From assembly GCA_025355005.1 (NCBI GenBank), contig JANXLV010000288.1:1-64000 (forward strand): a stretch of DNA of 64,000 nt, in the 5' to 3' direction. Both the position numbers and the translations under genes were made by a program. Below, piece after piece: positions 33,884-41,144 of this stretch. This DNA comes from Myxococcales bacterium. Lineage in GTDB: Bacteria; Myxococcota_A; Polyangia; Polyangiales; Polyangiaceae. The first letter of the stretch is position 1. Each line of letters starts with the position of its first letter. The notes beneath the pieces were generated by a model that was not told the origin of the DNA, did no database searches, and was given only the letters and a program-made list of their open reading frames with translations.

Positions 33884-35083
33884 ATGCGCCTGCGATCCGT
33901 TGTCGAGCTCTTCTCATTCATCGCCGTGGTCGGCGTGGTCGTCGCTTGCACCGACCGCGCGACGTCGGGCATCCCGACCCCGGGCTATGGACAACAGGGC
34001 ACGGACGCAGGCGGAACGGCCCCGCTCGATGCCACCAGCGGTCCCGGGCAAGGTGAGGCGCTCTATCGCGCGCTCGAGCCTCAGATGATCCAGGCATGCG
34101 GCGGCGCTGGCGGCGGCTGTCACGTGAACGCGAAGCAGCTCGTCACTGCGCCTATTTTCCTGGCGGGTCCCGACTCCTACGTCTCCATCAAGAAGTACGG
34201 GGGCATCGTCGTCTCGGAGGTCTTCACGAGCTCCATCCTCACCAAGGGCCAGCACGAAGGTCCGAGCCTTGCGACGGACGCGGCGTTCGAGAAGAAGGTG
34301 GAGGCGTGGCTCTACGAGGAGTCACTGGAGCTCTCACAGATGCAGCTGCCATCCACCGACGCGTTCTCGATCAAGCTGAACGCCGACAACGATATCGATC
34401 TTTCGAAGCTCGAGATGGGTGTCAGTGGAGTCCATCTGAAATTCAAAGCCGCGCTGGTGGGTACCGCGCTGGGGCTCACCAACGTGCGGCTCGTTGCGCC
34501 TGCCGGGACCGCGGTGCACATCAAACACCCGCTATTTTACCGCGTCCGAACGGGTGCGCTGGATCAGCAGGACCCGAACGACAGCTTCTCGAACTCCGAT
34601 CAAACCGTCCCCGGTGGGGCCGAGACCGCGCTTGCGCCGGGCCTCGTCATCTTCACCGCGTGGGGCGACTGGAACAACGCCGACAAGGTTCGCCTCTCCA
34701 CGTACAAGCTGGAGAAGGGCACGCTCATCGAAGCGGCTGCGTCCGCTACGTGCAAGGACTCGGATGCCTTCGGCGCGCAGGTTGCACCGTTGCTGACCGG
34801 CAACGGAAGCTCCGCGTCGCTCACCTGCACGAATGGAAACTGCCATGGCTCCGGTGGTGATGGACAAGGCGCCATGGACCTCTCGGCGCTGACGCTGGAT
34901 ACGCCCGATTTTTCGCAGGCGTGTGCGATCGTCATCAAGGAGATCGACAAGAAGTCACCGGCGAACAGCAAGCTTATCCAGAAGCCTGCGGGCGCGCTGT
35001 CGCACGTGGGCGGCAAGGTCGACGATCCCCAGACCTTCACGAACGACATGAGCGGATTCATCACGGGCGGTGCGATCTTCTGA
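33884..35083 (+). CDS. Lipoprotein with two atypical cytochrome-c-like sites
   Basis: A 399-residue exported protein with an N-terminal lipoprotein signal (hydrophobic run FSFIAVVGVVVAC). The first domain has LEPQMIQACGGAGGGCH, a C-x6-CH arrangement where a haem site would sit, followed by helical segments. A beta-rich middle domain of about 150 residues follows. A second domain has TCTNGNCHGSGG (C-x4-CH) and ends with a MDLSALTL segment and a final helix. This domain order resembles exported cytochrome-like proteins of myxobacteria. Whether haem is bound is open because no canonical CXXCH is present. Confidence 0.7.
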   Translation: MRLRSVVELFSFIAVVGVVVACTDRATSGIPTPGYGQQGTDAGGTAPLDATSGPGQGEALYRALEPQMIQACGGAGGGCHVNAKQLVTAPIFLAGPDSYVSIKKYGGIVVSEVFTSSILTKGQHEGPSLATDAAFEKKVEAWLYEESLELSQMQLPSTDAFSIKLNADNDIDLSKLEMGVSGVHLKFKAALVGTALGLTNVRLVAPAGTAVHIKHPLFYRVRTGALDQQDPNDSFSNSDQTVPGGAETALAPGLVIFTAWGDWNNADKVRLSTYKLEKGTLIEAAASATCKDSDAFGAQVAPLLTGNGSSASLTCTNGNCHGSGGDGQGAMDLSALTLDTPDFSQACAIVIKEIDKKSPANSKLIQKPAGALSHVGGKVDDPQTFTNDMSGFITGGAIF

Positions 35084-35167
35084 TCACCTGAACGGCGAGG
35101 GTTTCCACAAAAGTGCCGCCAAAACAAATCTTGTCCTCAGTTCGGACCGGTTCACGTGGATCTGGAC

Positions 35168-36382
35168 ATGAAACATCGATTTGCTTCGATCTGTGCCTTT
35201 TCCGCGCTGTCCTCTCTGCTGGTGCTCACACCCGCCTGCTCGTCCACGAGCTCGGGCGGCGCTGCCACGGACGCGGGCGCGGGGGCAGACGGCGGTTCTT
35301 CCGTGCTGGGCTTTTCGCCATCCAACGTCGACCTCACCGGCATCGACCTGTCCGCCGCGGACGACGTCGTCCTTCACGGGACGAACTGCGTGATCGACGG
35401 CGACGTCGCGGAGGGGCCCACGTTCTTCCAGTGCGCGCAGGACGTGAACAACCGCGTCGTGCACAAGAACCTCATGCTCGGGGATGGCTCACACCTGTCC
35501 GTGTTCATCATGAAGTCCCTGCGGATCGACGCAGGCACGACGGCGCTGCTCAATCGTGGAACGAGCCCCGTCGTCCTCGTCGCGCTGGGAACCATGGTCC
35601 TCGACGGATCGATCGATGTGACACCAGGCATTGCAGGCGGCAGCGTGAACACGGCGGCGCGCACGAAGGGTTCAGGCACTGGCGGTGGCACCGCGGGCGA
35701 CGCGACCGGACTCGCAGGCGGTGGCGCTTCGTATTGCGGACTCGGTGGGAAAGGGGGCACGCAGACCGCGACGATGGGCTCCGCGCCAGTGCCCGCCACG
35801 TCCGCATGGGGAGGCGCGACGCTGATCCCGCTGGTCGGTGGCTCTGCGGGCGGTAGTGGCGCGGTCATCAACAACGGCCCCGGAGGAGGCGGCAGCGGCG
35901 GCGGCGCACTGCAGCTCGTGGCCGGCACTTCGTTCGAGCTCCACGCAATGGGCTTCATCAGCGCCGGCGGTGGTGGAGGCGCCTACGGTGGCCTCGGCAA
36001 GGACGGCGCAGGCGGCGGCGGAAGCGGCGGCTCGATCCTGATCGAGTCCCGGACGGTCACCATCGCCGGCGCGATCGCTGCGAACGGCGGCGGTGGAGGC
36101 CAGGGGAACGGTGACGTCGGTGAGAACGGCGCGGTGGACCACGCGGCGAAGGGCGGCGCGAAGGCGATGGAGTCCGGCGCCGGTGGTCTGGGCTCGTTCG
36201 GAACCACGCTCGACGGCGCTGATGGCCCATCGTCGTCGGACGCAACCTTGAGCGCCAGCAGTGGTGGTGGCGGCGCCGGACGGATCCGGATCAACACGCA
36301 GACCGGCACGGCAAGCATCACGGGCGCGCTGTCTCCCGCAGCGACCACCGCGTGCGCGACGCAGGGAACGCTCGCGAAGTAG
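35168..36382 (+). CDS. Glycine-rich lipoprotein, paralogue of the 24240 gene
   Basis: A 404-residue protein starting MKHRFASICAF with lipobox TPAC. An in-frame ATG four codons earlier is possible. The conserved domain starts FSPSNVDLTGIDLSAADDVV, matching FTPSNIDLTGIDLTKVGAF in the minus-strand gene at 24240. The Gly-rich repeat region and the RIRINTQTGTASITGALSPA ending also match. Probably an extracellular repeat protein. Function unknown. Confidence 0.75.
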   Translation: MKHRFASICAFSALSSLLVLTPACSSTSSGGAATDAGAGADGGSSVLGFSPSNVDLTGIDLSAADDVVLHGTNCVIDGDVAEGPTFFQCAQDVNNRVVHKNLMLGDGSHLSVFIMKSLRIDAGTTALLNRGTSPVVLVALGTMVLDGSIDVTPGIAGGSVNTAARTKGSGTGGGTAGDATGLAGGGASYCGLGGKGGTQTATMGSAPVPATSAWGGATLIPLVGGSAGGSGAVINNGPGGGGSGGGALQLVAGTSFELHAMGFISAGGGGGAYGGLGKDGAGGGGSGGSILIESRTVTIAGAIAANGGGGGQGNGDVGENGAVDHAAKGGAKAMESGAGGLGSFGTTLDGADGPSSSDATLSASSGGGGAGRIRINTQTGTASITGALSPAATTACATQGTLAK

Positions 36383-36392
36383 TCGGCTACTT
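36377..36392 (+). terminator. Hairpin spanning the stop codon
   Basis: AAGTAG-TCGG-CTACTT, with the TAG stop inside the 5' arm and a short T run in the 3' arm, followed by TGG. The stem can extend with a G-T and a C-G pair. It resembles the hairpin at 20187-20207. A weak intrinsic terminator is likely. Confidence 0.4.
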
Positions 36393-36607
36393 TGGCGCCC
36401 CAGCACGTGGACGTCGTGACGGTGGATGCAGACCGCGCCACCGCCTGCTCCAATCTCGCCGCCTGAGCGCTGGTGAATAGCCGCTGACGCTCTATTCGCA
36501 GTCTCGATGGACGAGTGACTCTCCATCGCCGGCGGGCCACAACACCATCGCGCATCATGCGTTTGCCGTCGCGGTCGGTGCGCTCCTCCGAGATACCGAC
36601 GTGACGC

Positions 36608-37972
36608 TCAGCCGAACGGGAACGGCGCTTCGGGCCTCATCTCGGCGATGAAGTGCCGCAGCCTCACGTCCGCGCCAGTGGTGATTCGCATCGCGGGCAG
36701 GCGAGCTTTGACCGCCGCAACCTCCTCGGCAACGGCGCCCACCCAGTCCACGTGGCTCTGGGTGTAGACGCGCCGGGGCAGAGCAAACCGCACCAGCTGA
36801 CGCTTCGGCCCGTCGGCGCCGAACATCAGCTCGCCGATCTCACAGGTCCGCACCCCGCCTGCCAGGTACATCGCGCAGGCAAGCGACTGGCCCGGTAGAT
36901 CGTGCGCTCCAAGATGCGGCAGCGCGGCGCCTGCGTCGACGTAGACGGCGTGCGCGGCGACCGGCGTGATCACCGGGAGACCCGCGTCCGCGAGCTTCTG
37001 TCCAAGGTAACGCGCCGCCGCGAAGCGATACTCCAGGTATGCCTCGTCCAGGACCTCGTGGAGCCCCTGCGCGATGGCCTCGAGATCGCGCCCCGCGAGC
37101 CCGCCATAGCTAGGAAACCCCTCGGTTCGGATGAGGTCGACGCGAATCTTCTCTGCCAGCGCCCTGTCCCGGACCGCCAGGATCCCGCCCATGTTGACGA
37201 TGGCGTCCTTCTTCGCGCTCATCGTGAACACGTCGCACATGTCGAACATCTCGCGTGCGATCTGGCTGAGCGGCTTCTTCGCCTGACCAGGCTCGTCCTG
37301 CTTGATGCGGTAAGCGTTCTCCGCGAAGCGGCAGGCATCCAGGACGAACGTGACGTTCGCCGCTCTGCAGCGCTGCGACACGAGGGTGAGGTTCTCGAGC
37401 GAGACCGCCTGTCCACCCACCGTGTTGTTGGTGACGGTCATCACCACCAGAGCGACGTTCCCTGCGTGCTCGCGCATGGCGCGATCGAATGCGTCGAGGT
37501 CCACGTCCCCGCCGAACGACGCGTGTGCGGTGAGGGCATCCGCGCGGCCAAGGTCGAGTCCACGCGCTCCCGCTGCCTCCACGTTCGCGCGCGTTGTGTC
37601 GAAGAGGCCGTTCGAGAGGACGACCTTCCCCGTGAGGTCCGAGACCGCGCAGAGGATCCGCTCCGCGGCCCGGCCCTGGTGGGTGGGAAAAACGTGCGGA
37701 ACACCGGTGAGCGTGTGCACCGCGTCTTCGAAGCGGAAGAAGCTCTTGGCGCCTGCGTAAGATTCGTCCCCGCGCATCATCGCGGCCCATTGCTCCGCGC
37801 TCATTGCGCCGGTGCCGGAGTCCGTGAGCAGGTCCACGATCACGTCCTCTGCCCGGACGGCGAACAGGTTGTAGTGTGCAACTTCCAGGATCTTCTGTCT
37901 CTCGACCCCTGTCGTGACGCGGATGGGCTCCGTGACCTTGATGCGAAAGGGCTCGATGATGGGTCGCTTCAT
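36608..37972 (-). CDS. tnaA: Tryptophanase (tryptophan indole-lyase)
   Basis: A 454-residue PLP enzyme of the beta-eliminating lyase family that splits L-tryptophan into indole, pyruvate and ammonia in the cytoplasm. The PLP lysine is in FTMSAKKDAIVNMGG (K255). Two residues that separate tryptophanase from tyrosine phenol-lyase favour tryptophanase: Asp in LFDTT (D125; Thr in the phenol-lyase) and His in LRHF near the C-terminus (H440; Phe in the phenol-lyase). Its ATG overlaps the stop of the upstream DHOD-like gene (ATGA). A longer frame to 38260 is antisense-like and rejected. No tnaC-type leader is seen because the gene is not first in its operon. Confidence 0.85.
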   Translation of the reverse strand: MKRPIIEPFRIKVTEPIRVTTGVERQKILEVAHYNLFAVRAEDVIVDLLTDSGTGAMSAEQWAAMMRGDESYAGAKSFFRFEDAVHTLTGVPHVFPTHQGRAAERILCAVSDLTGKVVLSNGLFDTTRANVEAAGARGLDLGRADALTAHASFGGDVDLDAFDRAMREHAGNVALVVMTVTNNTVGGQAVSLENLTLVSQRCRAANVTFVLDACRFAENAYRIKQDEPGQAKKPLSQIAREMFDMCDVFTMSAKKDAIVNMGGILAVRDRALAEKIRVDLIRTEGFPSYGGLAGRDLEAIAQGLHEVLDEAYLEYRFAAARYLGQKLADAGLPVITPVAAHAVYVDAGAALPHLGAHDLPGQSLACAMYLAGGVRTCEIGELMFGADGPKRQLVRFALPRRVYTQSHVDWVGAVAEEVAAVKARLPAMRITTGADVRLRHFIAEMRPEAPFPFG

Positions 37973-38991
37973 GGGGTTGCTCCAGGACCTCTCGGCGACG
38001 CGCGCCAGCCCTTGACCACGCGCGTGTAGTTGGTGCGCTCCCATGCATGCGGGTCGGGCGACGAGCTCAGGTCGAGCACGCCGCGCGCCTCCGCGCTTCC
38101 GCGATACCCCTTGCGGTCGAGCCACTCGCACAGCTCGCTCTTGATGACCAGCAGGTGCTCTGGCCCATGCTGGAGCAGGACCGACGCCAGCGCGACGACG
38201 TGCGCGCCGGAGAGAATGGCCTTCGCCGCGTCCCGACCGCCGTGAACGCCGCCCGTGCACGCGAGCGAGAGCCTGGTCACGGGCGACAGGATCGCAAGGG
38301 CGTGGAGGCGGAGCGGCAGCTCTGCGGGGGTGGAGTGGACGAGGCGCCGGTCGACGTCGAGCTCGTCGATGTCCACGTCGGGCTGGTAGAAGCGGTTGAA
38401 CACCGCCACGCCCTTCGCGCCCGCCCGCTCGAGCCTGCGAACGAATGCGGGCACGGAGGAGTAGAACGGCGAGAGCTTCACGTTGATCGGGATCGACACT
38501 GCAGCGACCACCGACGCCACCACCTCTACCTGCCGCTTCTCGAGTGCGGCGCCGTCCTCGTCTGGCTCGGTGGCGACCTCGTAAAGATTGAGCTCCAGCG
38601 CGCTGGCGCCGGCGGCCTCGAGTCGCCTTGCGTAGCGGGTCCAGCCACCAGGGGTCACACCGTTGAGAGAGGCGACGATAGGGACGTCCACCCGCGTGCG
38701 CAGCCGCTCCAGCTCCCTCATGTACGGTTCCGCGTCGAGCGAGAAGGCGTCGACGTCAGGCAGGAACGAGCACGACTCCGCATCGGAGTCAGCCAGGACG
38801 TCGAGCAAGCTGTGCGCCGCCATCTGGTCCGCGGTGAGCTGTTCTTCGAACAGCGAATGCATGACGATGGCGCCTGCGCCCGCCTCCACCGCGCGTTCTA
38901 CCAGAGCAGGGTCCGTCGAGATGGGACAGGCGCTGACGACAAACGGGCTCTTCAGGGTGAGGCCGAGCCAGTGCGTGGTGAGATCGGGCAT
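37969..38991 (-). CDS. Dihydroorotate-dehydrogenase-like flavoprotein
   Basis: A 340-residue protein starting MPDLTTHWLGLTLKSPFVVS, the family N-terminus. TIM-barrel landmarks include IVASLNGVTPGGW, ALELNLYEVATEP, INVKLSPFYSSV, VAVFNRFYQPD and LACTGGVHGGRDAAKAILSG, the FMN phosphate-binding turn. This subgroup is distinct from PyrD proper and is often found with amino-acid or 2-oxoacid metabolism genes, so the substrate is uncertain. It overlaps the tryptophanase gene by four bases. The upstream codons to 39243 are low-complexity and not used. Confidence 0.8.
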   Translation of the reverse strand: MPDLTTHWLGLTLKSPFVVSACPISTDPALVERAVEAGAGAIVMHSLFEEQLTADQMAAHSLLDVLADSDAESCSFLPDVDAFSLDAEPYMRELERLRTRVDVPIVASLNGVTPGGWTRYARRLEAAGASALELNLYEVATEPDEDGAALEKRQVEVVASVVAAVSIPINVKLSPFYSSVPAFVRRLERAGAKGVAVFNRFYQPDVDIDELDVDRRLVHSTPAELPLRLHALAILSPVTRLSLACTGGVHGGRDAAKAILSGAHVVALASVLLQHGPEHLLVIKSELCEWLDRKGYRGSAEARGVLDLSSSPDPHAWERTNYTRVVKGWRASPRGPGATP

Positions 38992-39268
38992 GATGCTTCT
39001 CCGGGGGGCAGACGCGCCTGAAGCACCCGACGTGCCGCGCAGCCCCGCGTGTTTTGCGCTGCCTTTCTCGCAGCCGTGTGTGCGCCGTTTGCGTCGATGC
39101 GAAGGTGGTGCGTGTCGCTTGTTGTCTGGCGAATCGCGCGTCGCGCACGTGGTGCTCAAGTCGACGCAGCCGTTCACCTCTCTCGCCGAGCTCGAATGTG
39201 GCCAATGCGCTTGTTTTCGCAGTTCTGCGCACACGTTCGCCATGCCGCACGCGGCGGCTCTTCGGTGA

Positions 39269-39455
39269 TCAGGCGGCCTCTACCGCGAGCCTGCGTAGCG
39301 CGCGGGATTGCCAGTACGGTGGCCCTCTCGCAGGCGTGCGCGGTGGGAGCTCGCTCGGATCGCCCAGCTTGCGCGCGAACCTCTGCGCCTCCTCTGGGTT
39401 GGTGACGAGCGCCAGCAGCGTGAGGCGCCGCATGATGGGTATCACGCGGCACAGT
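39269..39455 (-). mobile_element. C-terminal remnant of an IS91-type transposase
   Basis: A minus-strand frame reads MRRLTLLALVTNPEEAQRFA, then LPPRTPARGPPYWQSRALRR, and stops at 39269-39271. The ending with a PARGPPYW block resembles the C-terminus of IS91/IS801-family transposases after their zinc-binding CxxC segment. The catalytic tyrosine region is missing and no terminal repeats were seen. The fragment abuts the 5'-truncated OmpA gene. Identification is from memory of the motif and is moderate. Confidence 0.4.
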
Positions 39456-39459
39456 CTCA

Positions 39460-40175
39460 GTGGCGGTGATGTTCACACGGACGATCCGAAGACGAACGGC
39501 TGTCCGCCGCCTCCACCCGATCGCGATGGCGATGGCGTCCCCGACAACGTCGATGCGTGCCCCGACGTTGCCGGCGTCCGCACGGACGATCCGAAGACGA
39601 ACGGCTGCCCACCCGACCGCGACGGTGACGGCGTCCTGGACAAGGACGACGCGTGCCCCGATGTCCCCGGAATCAAGACCGACGATCCGAAGACGAACGG
39701 CTGTCCGGACACCGACCGCGACAAGGACGGGATCCCGAACGACGTCGACGCTTGTCCGGATCAGGCAGGCCCGAAGTCGGAGGACCCGAAGACGAACGGC
39801 TGTCCGCGCGTCTTCATCAAGAACGGGCTCATCCAGATCCTGGAGCAACCGAAGTTCGATTTCAACAAGGCAGCGCTCAAGGCGGAGAGCGACGGCCTCC
39901 TCACTGAAGTAGCCAAGGTGATGAACGAGCACGCGGAGATCAAGCGTGTTCGCGTCGAGGGCCACACCGACAACGTTGGTAGTGCCGACTACAACAAGAA
40001 GCTCTCGCAGCAGCGAGCCGAGGCCGTCACCAAGTGGCTGAGCGGCCACGGCATCGCCGCGGAGCGCCTCACGGCGAAGGGCATGGGCAAAGAGAGCCCG
40101 CTCGCGCCGAACGACACCGAGGTGAACCGCGCGCTCAACCGGCGCGTCGAGTTCCACATCGAAGATCAGGAGCAA
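39460..40175 (+). pseudogene. OmpA-family protein with thrombospondin type 3 repeats, N-terminus missing
   Basis: The frame shows three calcium-binding TSP3 units (DRDGDGVPDNVDACPD and variants, each led by DPKTNGCP), then a complete OmpA peptidoglycan-binding domain: FDFNKAAL, VEGHTDN, LSQQRAEAV and NRRVEFHI. The signal peptide and outer-membrane barrel expected in front are missing. The sequence there belongs to the transposase remnant. No stop follows the OmpA domain, and the frame stays open to 40517 through the next gene, so a small indel near 40165-40180 is also suspected. Confidence 0.7.
39478..39808 (+). repeat. Tandem TSP3 coding repeats, period about 100 bp
   Basis: The sequence GATCCGAAGACGAACGGCTG, or a one-to-two-base variant, recurs at about 39483, 39588, 39685 and 39784. 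Each is followed by GACCGCGACGG-like calcium-loop codons. These encode the DPKTNGCP/DRDGDG repeats of the OmpA-family protein. Confidence 0.8.
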
Positions 40176-40206
40176 GGACGCCGTCCAGCCAAAGAAGCTC
40201 GTGGTC

Positions 40207-40495
40207 ATGTCGAATCGTCTTGGGAGTGGCCTCTTCGCTGGTGGTGTTGTGTCCTGCGTGCTCGTGGCTTGCGGAGGCGAGCTGGGCATGGGTGGAGCAG
40301 GAGGCGGTGCGGCCGAAGTCCTCGGCGAGATCACCTGTCCGGAGCTTTCGGGTGGGGCCATGAACGCGAGCTTCGAGTCCGATGCGAAAGCCAACGGCAC
40401 CATTCGCGCGTTCGTGACCGCGTCGGGCGACCTTGCCTCGATTGCCGCACGCGTCCAGGCGGAGGTCGGCGCCGCCTGCGAGCGCATGGGCCCCT
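40207..40495 (+). pseudogene. Truncated lipoprotein
   Basis: Starts MSNRLGSGLFAGGVVSCVLV with lipobox LVAC and a Gly-rich linker, then about 55 residues (EITCPELSGGAMNASFESDA and on) before it meets the end of an opposite-strand flavin monooxygenase near 40495. The frame then reads through antisense codons to 40560. This N-terminus is common in myxobacterial lipoproteins of about 400 residues, so most of the gene is missing. Confidence 0.55.
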
Positions 40496-41098
40496 GGGTA
40501 GCTCCGCGCCTGGCTGAAGCGCGTAGTAACGGGAGTAGTAGGCCATGCCGGTCTCGCTGATCGCCGCATCCGTCGCGCCGATCCACCGGGAGAGCGCCGA
40601 GCGGCGACCACCTGCGTCGACGATGAGATCTGCCCGCAGCGGTCCAGCGTCAGTGTCGAGTCCGAAGGGAGGGGCCACACCGGTGACCGTCGTGCCCGTC
40701 CGGAGCTCGATCCGTGGTTCCGTGGCGACCTCACGCCAGAGCGCGTCCTCCAGCAGCGGCCGGCGGCAAAACGTGACCACCAGCTCATCGTCTTCGGGCT
40801 CACGCGGACCGGGCGGAGCGAGCACAGCGACCGCCACCTCGACGGCCCCCGCATCCAGCATGTGCTGCCATGCGAGGGGCGCATGCCGCTTCAAGAGCGT
40901 TCGCCCGCGCGCCATCAGCCCGTGCGGCAGAAACGCCTGCGGCGTGCCGGGGCGTCGCCAGCCCGCCACGGAGTCCGCCGCGATCGTCGTGGGTCGCGCG
41001 TCCTTCTCCAGGAGCACGACGTCGTGGCCGTCCCGCGCGAGCACCAGAGAGGCGAAGAGACCGGTCGTACCCGCTCCCACGACCGCGATGCGCAGCAT
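40496..41098 (-). pseudogene. FAD-dependent monooxygenase fragment
   Basis: The N-terminal 200 residues carry the Rossmann GxGxxG dinucleotide site (IAVVGAGTTGLFASLVLARD), a ribose-binding Glu (VLLEKD) and LIVDAGGRRSALSRW, the second FAD motif of the PHBH/geranylgeranyl-reductase-like flavoprotein group. After ALQPGAELPRG the similarity stops where the truncated lipoprotein on the other strand ends. The C-terminal half, including the GD motif, is lost. Not expected to be active. Confidence 0.7.
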
Positions 41099-41144
41099 GC
41101 CCGTACTCTACCCGACTCTCAGCTCAGTACCTGCGCGGCCGTCG

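Noticed and set aside
36608-37972. Calling this gene tyrosine phenol-lyase
   Set aside because: The residues that distinguish the two lyases (Asp in FDTT and His in LRHF) match tryptophanase.
36902-38029. Plus-strand frame of 375 codons opposite tryptophanase
   Set aside because: Antisense shadow of a gene with strong motifs; its translation is Arg/Glu-rich without domains.
39478-39808. Regular about 100-bp repeats as a CRISPR array
   Set aside because: The spacers are themselves similar and the whole array is in-frame TSP3 coding sequence.
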